Below, in pieces: positions 27,101 through 33,241 of a stretch of DNA of 45,232 bases (its first letter is position 1; each line of letters starts with the position of its first letter). The notes under the pieces are model-generated. The model searched no databases and was not told the origin of the DNA. It saw only the letters and a list, made by a program, of their open reading frames with translations. Origin of the DNA: BQJU01 sp964015035 (GTDB taxonomy: Bacteria; Bacteroidota; Bacteroidia; Chitinophagales; Saprospiraceae); contig CAXHCA010000047.1 in assembly GCA_964015035.1 (NCBI GenBank), forward strand, positions 1 to 45,232, written 5' to 3'. A program made the translations under genes and the position numbers.

Positions 27101-29619
27101 TGGCCGATTGTGGATCAGGTACTATTGTACGGCGTTTTCAATCGGTGGATCAGTTTGGTAATACATCGGGTATCTGTGAGCAATTTATTACGATCAATAC
27201 CAGTCGTAATTATGAAATTCGCTTCCCTGCTGATGTGGAGGCGGAGTGCGAAATTCCCAGTACGGATACACTCCAGATTTTCTCATTGGGCTGCGAAAAC
27301 CTGGCAGTGGATGTGACTGAGCAGGTTTTTGATGTCATTTCCGGTTCCGCTTGTCATAAAATATTACGGACCTACACGGTGGTTGATTGGTGTGAATACG
27401 ACGGCATCAGTGCTCCCATTGATCTCACAAGAGATGAAGATTGTGATGGTGATGACGGGGACGAACCACTCTGGCTCTTGCGTCGTGACCAGCAGGTCTA
27501 TCTGGATAGAAACAATAACGAAAATGACAACTTTCCATCAGCAGGCACTAAAGGGTTGAGTTGTGATGGCAGTACCAATCCCGCGGGTTATTGGCGTACG
27601 GTAGCTTCCAATGGGTACTGGCGTTATACTCAGGTGATCAAGGTACACGATGAGTTATCTCCTAGCATCATCTTTGATGCGCCAGCCCCATTTTGTAGTG
27701 AACAATCAAATTGTGTGGGGGCTGTGGAAGTTTACTTTTCGGTAGACGAACTATGTTCACCGTCTAGTACCACTGTAGAAATTCATTTAGATACCAATAA
27801 TGACGGAACCCTTGATGGTAATATTACCAATCAAAGTTTACTGGGCAGTTATCCGGATTATCGGATAGTTGGGAATTATCCCTTGGGCAATCATGCTTTT
27901 GAGGTAAAGGTCTCAGATGGCTGTGGTAATCAAACCAATTCCTGGATTCCTTTTGAGATAGTAGATTGTTTGGCACCAGCGCCAAGTTGTACCAATGGAC
28001 TCTCCACCTCCTTAATGCTGTTGGAGTCCGATACCGATGCGGACGGCGATGGAGATATCGATATTGCCGGCCGCTCGGTACTGGCGACGGATTTTCTCGC
28101 CGGTGGTTTGCCAACCGATTGTTCTGGACCGGTGACGCTTTCGATCCACCAAACGGAAGAAATCATCAACGGGACGGAAATTCCCAGTCCGGAGCACATT
28201 GCCACTGTGGTAACTTGTGACGATATCGGAATTGTGTTGGTACGCCTTTATGCCTGGGACAATGTTTTTAATCCGTATTCGGTGCAGCCCAATGGTGTGG
28301 TGGGAGGGCCCAATTACGACTATTGCGAAACCTATTTGGTGGTGCAGGATAACCTCGGGCTATGTGCTGAAAACGGAACCGTTTCGGGGGCTATCTCTGG
28401 CTTGATCATCACCGAGGATGACGAACCGGTGGAGGAAGTGATGATGAACATCAATGTGCCCATGCCTCACGATATGATGACGGATCCAACCGGAACTTAC
28501 ATGATGGACAACCTAAGTGAAGGCCTCGATTATACCATAGTACCCGAGTTGGACGGCGATCCTTTGAATGGTGTCTCTACTATGGATTTGATCCTGATTA
28601 CGAAACATATTTTAGGCATCCAACCATTAACTTCTCCTTACAAAAAAATTGCAGCTGATGTAAATGCGTCCAATAGTATTTCAACCTTGGATGTGATCCA
28701 TTTGCGGAAGCTGATACTTGGGGTAAGCTCAGATTTTTCGCCCAATAATACCAGCTGGCGTTTTGTGGATGCCAATTACGAATTTCCAAACCCAAGTGAT
28801 CCGTGGCAGGAAGTATTTCCCGAATTGGCCAATGTCAATAGCCTACAAGGGCATTCGCCAAACCACGATTTTATTGCCATCAAAATTGGTGATGTGAATA
28901 TGAGTGCAAGTCCCAATGCCAATGATGATGACGTGGCAAGTCGTAGCTGGAGTGGCACCTTTTACCTGGAGACTAACGATCAGGAATTGAGTCAAGGAAT
29001 GACAACAAAAGTGACCTTCCGATCCGGAGAATTAAACGATGTCATTGGCAGTCAATTTACCCTGGATTACGACGCAGATCGGCTGACTTTACAGGAGATT
29101 TATTATGAAAAATTTACAGCAGGTCAGATTTATCAGGTGGCACCAGGCATCCTCACAGTGAGCTGGAACGATCCTGAAGGACTGGCAATAGAAAGCAATA
29201 CAGAACTGTTTACACTGGAGTTTAATGTGAACGAACCGGTCAGATTAAGTGAAGCCATTGACTTGAATGGTACCATGACTTTCGCGGAAGCATACAACGG
29301 ACTAGGTGATTTGCTGGATGTTGGTTTATTGTTCCACGATGCAGCGGCTTCTCAATCAGGGTTTGCCCTGCACCAGAATATTCCTAACCCATTCCAGGAA
29401 CGTACAACGATTGGATTTGACTTACCGGAAACAACTAGGGCTGTACTCACGGTCTATGACCTCAGCGGCCGCGAGTGGAAACGGATTGAAGGACGATATG
29501 AAAAAGGATTCAATCAGGTTGTCGTGGAGACCCATGATTTACCCGTCAGCGGTGTACTGTATTACAAATTGGAAACCGGACAATATACGGCCACAAGAAA
29601 GATGATACTACTAGAATAA
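24178..29619 (+). CDS. HYR-less paralogue of the giant surface protein, with dockerin-like, cohesin-like and T9SS domains
   Basis: About 1,813 residues from ATG 24178. In-frame ATG 24097 (27 residues longer) and GTG 24274 are alternatives. The GTG start would place a normal signal peptide at the very N-terminus (VKRGKLFHFLLYALLVIILL, AMG cleavage); the ATG starts leave a 32- or 59-residue polar extension before it. From residue 68 to the end it parallels the C-terminal 1,747 residues of the giant protein: Cys-rich beta modules, paired CC motifs, Asp-rich loops (RDEDCDGDDGDE, DTDADGDGDID), dockerin-like repeats (1459-1518, LNGVSTMDLILITK and SNSISTLDVIHLRK), a cohesin-like domain (about 1593-1711, SQFTLDYDADRLTL) and a type A sorting domain (1729-1813, NIPNPFQERTTIGF, ending KMILLE). 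It is likely exported by T9SS. It could be a short subunit, cap or anchor for the long protein; that pairing is inferred from duplication and adjacency. Confidence 0.92.
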   Translation: MRLLQNYLGRGALIPKRVRINSDTEIFANSPVVVKRGKLFHFLLYALLVIILLPGMAMGSSPSLLMPSIYFGDDPAGEAVCNCMNNATNLQNGQFSELITIESPTGQIWSVISAPGFYQSGSPAPPSAPIPVEAGTLFLETAPGSGKYQLTGIHVDGQGFELSVENGLGDTLTIANTCYYPNPVILGIPEEVCLSSGAFELTADVEGVSGTGTFSIDGVPGSLFDPQAEGTGAHLITYTFVAGEATPNDPTDPGCSITVSQTITVLSLPNIATNNLVNVPLGPDCEALILPSMILEGNYPCMETDYIVTVFDPSGTPIGNLVTDEYLGQILQVQITTVAGNYFGQGAIQIQEGGAPILNCPDNANMAMVDQEVYLLENSLANNLPTITPQNFACFVDLVSPIPGTHYYRLDTFRVTEEDVYTFELSASFGQGAAAIYHSYFNPSLGPCQNIMAWSRLLEPGEGVYPNEDDIIRITVPLRPNQDYTLFTTSFASTQTGDFQWTIYSQGAGGIVGLNAQETTAFLPLYCNDYQLIFNQQSSVDYTGLPVVEGNCLQPTFVFTDHLSNGGLCGGATITRSFTATNISGSQGQCVQTIDFDILEIEDVWLPAQVFVLECDETYATLPNGTPHPSVSGYPYVQTAFGVFEIAPVYCNLTASYVDQPAIELCGDTYSFIRRWFLSDDCNPGVLESFSQIIRIGDSTAPTISCPTTDILYYSAGASSCTATINAPLPLVNDNCSTWDVLTEVVTDIEVPLLNPVGQVIGTTTETITIASIPPGASRLVNGIPLGCHRFRHTVTDACGNASVVECAFCVEDLVSPVAVCNDNLNVVLNNNGFARLMQTDVDEGSNDNCEVSLLEVRRIVDYNPDHCNSVTGEYTAWGPSVDFYCCDAGEMVTVELRVTDAAGNTNVCSTDIMVIDNLAPECEAPANTSVDCGNLPFGFEFNNLVDLQAVFGMPVTSDNCDNGTIQELTPLVNMADCGSGTIVRRFQSVDQFGNTSGICEQFITINTSRNYEIRFPADVEAECEIPSTDTLQIFSLGCENLAVDVTEQVFDVISGSACHKILRTYTVVDWCEYDGISAPIDLTRDEDCDGDDGDEPLWLLRRDQQVYLDRNNNENDNFPSAGTKGLSCDGSTNPAGYWRTVASNGYWRYTQVIKVHDELSPSIIFDAPAPFCSEQSNCVGAVEVYFSVDELCSPSSTTVEIHLDTNNDGTLDGNITNQSLLGSYPDYRIVGNYPLGNHAFEVKVSDGCGNQTNSWIPFEIVDCLAPAPSCTNGLSTSLMLLESDTDADGDGDIDIAGRSVLATDFLAGGLPTDCSGPVTLSIHQTEEIINGTEIPSPEHIATVVTCDDIGIVLVRLYAWDNVFNPYSVQPNGVVGGPNYDYCETYLVVQDNLGLCAENGTVSGAISGLIITEDDEPVEEVMMNINVPMPHDMMTDPTGTYMMDNLSEGLDYTIVPELDGDPLNGVSTMDLILITKHILGIQPLTSPYKKIAADVNASNSISTLDVIHLRKLILGVSSDFSPNNTSWRFVDANYEFPNPSDPWQEVFPELANVNSLQGHSPNHDFIAIKIGDVNMSASPNANDDDVASRSWSGTFYLETNDQELSQGMTTKVTFRSGELNDVIGSQFTLDYDADRLTLQEIYYEKFTAGQIYQVAPGILTVSWNDPEGLAIESNTELFTLEFNVNEPVRLSEAIDLNGTMTFAEAYNGLGDLLDVGLLFHDAAASQSGFALHQNIPNPFQERTTIGFDLPETTRAVLTVYDLSGREWKRIEGRYEKGFNQVVVETHDLPVSGVLYYKLETGQYTATRKMILLE
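24379..29619 (+). repeat. C-terminal region shared with the giant gene (copy 2)
   Basis: About 1,746 residues colinear with the C-terminal part of the preceding gene (copy at 18633-23876), from the YFGDDPAGEA motif to the sorting domain. The two copies have clearly diverged at DNA level, so the duplication is not recent. Confidence 0.9.
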
Positions 29620-30131
29620 TAGAGAAATAAGCATGTTTGGATATAGAAAGGCTGATCCCAGTGGGGTTGGCCTTTTTTGTTAGGGGCGTTTTGGGGAGAC
29701 GGGGAACTGGGGGCGACCCGAAAAATGGCAAAGGGTAAGAGGTATTGAGAATAAATTTATTGTTTTAATTTTTATTTATTAAAACTTTTTATTAAATTGC
29801 AACGTCACTGACTTCATAAGCTTCGCCGGCGATTCTGTAGATGCAACCAAATGCATCCTACCCTGACAGTTCTGTGCTGATGCGCAAGCTGTACGTAAGC
29901 TCCTGGCGGCTTGGCGGAAGTGGGCGGGTTTTATATTATACCCACCCTCTTCGGTTAGAAAGAAATAGTAAATCTCCGGTGGCAATTCGATTTTTCGAGA
30001 TTGCCGGCTAAAAGGTTATGGGATTAGGTGTATTGTCCTTGTCTCTTGGAGATATTCAAGACAATCCTTTTCCTCCAATAATGGCCCTTCAGCAATTATT
30101 CACTCTTCGGGTGGCGCAACTGGTTTTGCCC
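29620..30131. other. 512-base intergenic region with several hairpins
   Basis: Lies between convergent genes. After the terminator and an A/T-rich stretch (to about 29800) the base composition rises and four dyads follow: 29837-29861 (GTAGATGCA paired with TGCATCCTAC), 29922-29947 (GGGCGGGT with ACCCACCC, one mismatch), 29981-30006 (GGCAATTCGA with TCGAGATTGCC, one bulge) and about 30038-30063 (TTGTCTCTTG with CAAGACAA). None has a clear T tail. No protein family is recognised. It could be a structured RNA, a dispersed repeat or simply gene debris. Confidence 0.4.
29647..29677 (+). terminator. Rho-independent terminator after the paralogue
   Basis: Arms 29647-29659 and 29663-29675 pair over 13 positions including several G-U pairs (outer AAAGGC/GCCTTT, inner CCC/GGG), with a 3-base loop and a T6 tail at 29672-29677. 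Confidence 0.8.
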
Positions 30132-31337
30132 CTACTGCTCTTTGGCCCATACCGGTTGTGTCCATGCCATCTCAAAATCACCTTCCTGAAATGGATTAGG
30201 TTTGACCCGATTTGAAATGATTTTAGCACGTACAAAGAGCCATTCATCGCTTACGGCGAAATTGGCTTTCGTGGTTTTTACCCGTTTAATGATCTCTGAC
30301 TGCTGACCATTTTTGCGCACCCCGATGAATTGAATTTCGTAAGCAATTTCGGGCTCATCTGCTACGGTGACGTGTAGTACATTTTTGGAAAAGTCGACTT
30401 TCGCCAAGGTGACACCAGTGGAGGCATAAAACTGTCCTTTTTCCATCGCCTCAATCAGGCTAACGGCTTCCAGCTGGTCGGCATGCACCATCACCCAGCC
30501 GCGACCGGCATTGCTATATTCCGACCCAAAGGTGTGATAACTGTGGCTGTCATCGGTGGCAATGCCGTACATCACGGGCTGATTGCGATTGAGGTAGGAG
30601 ATATTGATCTGATCCCACATTTCTTCCGTGCCGATATGCGTAGAATCGCCATAGTTGTTGACCATGGGATGCCCATTGTAGACCTCGAAAAATTGCTCGC
30701 CCTCCAAGGCCTGCATATCTTCTAAAGAAATGGCATAATAGAAGTTGGGATGATTGATGTGAACCAGGTTAGGAACGCCCGTTTCGGCTCTTTGTTGCAA
30801 GGCGGCATTGATGTTGTTTTGCATGATTTCGAGCACTGTTTCTCCTCCTTGGGGTCGGATCAACTCCTGAATGTTAGATACATTGATGTGTACCGGTTTT
30901 CCTTCCAATCCATCCGTTATCTCTTCTGCTTCTAAGATTAAAAAGCGGCCCGGCTCTTCAAAAAGCGGGCGGTATTCCTTCAATGTTTTCAATCTCACGC
31001 TGATCCGACCAGAGTCTTGTTTAAACACGACTTTATCGTCAAATTGTGTGAGGTAGGCCTCAAAAGCATTTTCATAAATCTGGTTTTTGGGAATGGTCTT
31101 CCATTTTTCTTTACGCGCCAGGATGTTGTGGTCTGACAATCCCACAAAGTGATAACCGTGAGTCTTATACCAATCCATGATCATTTCCGGAAAATCATCG
31201 CCGTCACTCCAGTAGGAATGGGTATGAAGGTTGCCCTTGTACCATCGTTTTTCCGGCTGTTTTTCTTCCCCGCAACCAGAGAACATGATCAATAGCATGC
31301 ATAGGAATAAACTACTCAGGGTCATTTTTATATTCAT
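30132..31337 (-). CDS. PHP-domain phosphoesterase-like lipoprotein
   Basis: About 401 residues. The N-terminus (MNIKMTLSSLFLCMLLIMFSGC) is a lipoprotein signal with the lipobox FSGC, so the mature protein is probably anchored to a membrane outside the cytoplasm. A PHP fold follows with metal-binding motifs NLHTHSYWSDGDDFP, GLSDHN, LVHINHPN and ATDDSHSYH; these match the polymerase-and-histidinol-phosphatase superfamily, which uses two or three metal ions to cleave phosphoesters. The C-terminal about 90 residues form a beta-rich extra domain. The substrate is unknown, but surface location suggests scavenging of an extracellular phosphoester. I chose ATG 31337 for a compact signal; ATG 31364 upstream or 31325 downstream are possible. 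It lies 175 bases downstream of the M1 peptidase gene and may be co-transcribed. Confidence 0.85.
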   Translation of the reverse strand: MNIKMTLSSLFLCMLLIMFSGCGEEKQPEKRWYKGNLHTHSYWSDGDDFPEMIMDWYKTHGYHFVGLSDHNILARKEKWKTIPKNQIYENAFEAYLTQFDDKVVFKQDSGRISVRLKTLKEYRPLFEEPGRFLILEAEEITDGLEGKPVHINVSNIQELIRPQGGETVLEIMQNNINAALQQRAETGVPNLVHINHPNFYYAISLEDMQALEGEQFFEVYNGHPMVNNYGDSTHIGTEEMWDQINISYLNRNQPVMYGIATDDSHSYHTFGSEYSNAGRGWVMVHADQLEAVSLIEAMEKGQFYASTGVTLAKVDFSKNVLHVTVADEPEIAYEIQFIGVRKNGQQSEIIKRVKTTKANFAVSDEWLFVRAKIISNRVKPNPFQEGDFEMAWTQPVWAKEQ

Positions 31338-31512
31338 GAGAAAATGCTTTATTTTTAGTGTCAAAATGTGGTTGCCAAGAAATTATCCCGATTGGACTAT
31401 GGGCCTATCATTTAAGGTGAGCTTAGCCAGAATTTTATCCTGCTTATGTTGAAGATCATCCCTCGTCCTGCTAAGGACGTTTTATTGGTGATATCCCCGA
31501 CTTATTTTGCCC

Positions 31513-33093
31513 TTATTTTTCTTCATACAACAGCCACGTATCCGGATCCAATACCACTTCGCGGGGTTTAAAATTGACATTGATGTCAAAGCTTTGCTCC
31601 GCTTTCGTGACCTGTACGGTCTTTGTGGTGGATTGGCCATCCTCCCCAATCACTTTGACGGTGAGTGGGAATTGGAAAACGGCATCACTTTTCTGTACTT
31701 GAGAAATATCCAAGTGCACCATTGATTTCTGAAAAGTCCAACTCTTCTGCAATACTGGATTGCCTCCCGTATGCAACCATTGCTGGAAAAAAGCATCCAA
31801 ATTCTGGCCGGAAATTGTTTCCATGACTTGTTGGAAATCAGCGGTAGAAGCATTGGATAGGGCATATTTTTGATAATAGGAATGAATGCCCTGCCAGAAA
31901 TAATCGTCCCCGATCTTGTGGCGTAGCATGTGCAGTACCCAGGCTCCTTTTTGGTAGGAATTGGGATTGAGCAATTTCATGTAGTCTTTTGTTTTGGTAT
32001 CGACTACGGGCGACTGACTGCGCTTAGAAAAGTCAATCACTTGTTCGCGTTCTTTCTGCATACGAGCTACAAAGGCATCTCTACCGTGTACGTGTTCGAT
32101 ATACAAATCTGTAAAATAGGTAGCAAATCCCTCGCTTAACCAGATATGCGCCCAATCAGTTTCGGTAGCAGAATTGCCAAACCATTGGTGGGCCAATTCG
32201 TGTGCGATCAGGTCTTCATGGTCGCGGTTGCCAGTCACCGATGCTTCAAAATAAAAAATATTACTGGCGTTTTCCATCCCGCCAAAACGAGTTTTGGATT
32301 GTACATTGGCGATTTTTCCGTAAGGGTAAGGCCCTACATGTTCAATAAAATAATCGAGCACCTTTTCGGCAATCGCATAGTCGTAAAAGCCTTTTTCTCT
32401 ATTTTGGGGATAGACCCAACTCGATACGGGTACGTCGTGGATTTCGCCCAGGTACTGAATGGCAAAACGAGCCACACCTATCACGGCTACTTTTGTGGGA
32501 ATGGCCACGTTGGTCTTCCAATGGCTGAGCTTTACCCCATCGGCAATATTGGTTTCTTCTATTTGTACCCCATTAGCGACTACCTGATAATGGTCGGGAG
32601 CGGTGACGACAAACTCAAAGGTCGCTTTATCGGAAGGATGATCGACACAGGGGAACCAATGCCGCGCCCGATCGGGCCAGTTGTCGCCAAAAAAAGTACG
32701 GTCCCCGTAGAGATTTTTGGCAATGATCAGTCCATCAACGGGAATGCCGCTATAGGTGATTTCGTAGGTTCTAAATAGGTCTTTATTGTCTGTCTTAGGT
32801 TGGATCTTTAAGACGGCGTTCTGATGTTCAAAGGCCACTTCCTGACCATTTTCGGTTACGCGGGCTACCGTCATGCCTTTTTTGTCATAACTCAATTCCG
32901 TCAAATCGAGTTGAAAGGGCTGTGCTTTTTCGGTAAAACGAATGAATAATCGCGCCTTACCGGCAATGACATCAGTGGTGTCATTGAGCGTGATTTCCAG
33001 GTGATAATGTTGTACATCGATGACTTGTGTGTGGGCCGTGGTGCAGAACATCAAAAAGCAAAGGCCGGTCAAGGTTTTGACAAGTTGGTTCAT
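31513..33093 (-). CDS. Secreted M1-family metallopeptidase (aminopeptidase N-like)
   Basis: 526 residues. A signal peptide (MNQLVKTLTGLCFLMFCTTA, cut after about residue 22) exports it. An N-terminal beta-saddle domain (about 25-205) is followed by a thermolysin-like catalytic domain with the exopeptidase motif GGMEN (about 262-266), the zinc site HELAHQWFG (H298, H302, catalytic E299), the third ligand E321 in WLSEGF, and a YQKGAWVLHML segment that carries the usual catalytic tyrosine. A short C-terminal beta part ends the protein. It lacks the large C-terminal helical domain of classical PepN (about 870 residues), as many Bacteroidota M1 enzymes do. It removes N-terminal amino acids from peptides outside the cytoplasm. 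No T9SS sorting domain is present, so it is probably periplasmic. Confidence 0.93.
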   Translation of the reverse strand: MNQLVKTLTGLCFLMFCTTAHTQVIDVQHYHLEITLNDTTDVIAGKARLFIRFTEKAQPFQLDLTELSYDKKGMTVARVTENGQEVAFEHQNAVLKIQPKTDNKDLFRTYEITYSGIPVDGLIIAKNLYGDRTFFGDNWPDRARHWFPCVDHPSDKATFEFVVTAPDHYQVVANGVQIEETNIADGVKLSHWKTNVAIPTKVAVIGVARFAIQYLGEIHDVPVSSWVYPQNREKGFYDYAIAEKVLDYFIEHVGPYPYGKIANVQSKTRFGGMENASNIFYFEASVTGNRDHEDLIAHELAHQWFGNSATETDWAHIWLSEGFATYFTDLYIEHVHGRDAFVARMQKEREQVIDFSKRSQSPVVDTKTKDYMKLLNPNSYQKGAWVLHMLRHKIGDDYFWQGIHSYYQKYALSNASTADFQQVMETISGQNLDAFFQQWLHTGGNPVLQKSWTFQKSMVHLDISQVQKSDAVFQFPLTVKVIGEDGQSTTKTVQVTKAEQSFDINVNFKPREVVLDPDTWLLYEEK

Positions 33094-33115
33094 GATTTAG
33101 GGTATTTTATTCTCG

Positions 33116-33148
33116 GAAAGATAAACTTTCAATTTGTTCTACCCAAAA
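33116..33148 (-). promoter_or_regulatory. Predicted promoter of the M1 peptidase gene
   Basis: On the minus strand TTTTG (33148-33144), a 20-base spacer and TATCTTTC (33123-33116), a 7-of-8 match to TANNTTTG, lie 22 bases before the ATG. The element sits directly after the terminator of the preceding gene. Confidence 0.45.
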
Positions 33149-33157
33149 GCTAAACAC

Positions 33158-33213
33158 AAAAAACCGAAATAATGGTTTGGAGTTGTCCATAACTCCAAAC
33201 ACATTAATTTCGG
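33158..33213 (-). terminator. Long-stem terminator of the DUF7619 protein gene
   Basis: A 50-base imperfect palindrome (33164-33213) pairs CCGAAAT at its outer end and TTTGGAGTT with AACTCCAAA at its core around a 6-base loop. On the minus strand it is followed by T6 (33163-33158). It begins 28 bases after the stop of the upstream minus-strand gene. Confidence 0.85.
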
Positions 33214-33241
33214 CATCTTGTCATTATAAAAAGAAATTTAG

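Noticed and set aside
29779..29985. 68-codon minus-strand open frame in the intergenic region
   Set aside because: No recognisable domain, signal peptide or promoter; the stretch is better described by its hairpins, though a repeat origin remains possible.
31464..31483. CGTCCT/AGGACG hairpin followed by TTTTA, terminator-like on the plus strand
   Set aside because: No plus-strand gene ends here and the stem is only six base pairs; it may be chance or a weak element between the M1 and PHP genes.
32146..32778. 210-codon plus-strand open frame opposite the M1 peptidase
   Set aside because: It overlaps the zinc site of a well-supported gene, has no recognisable domain and no promoter, so it is a shadow frame.
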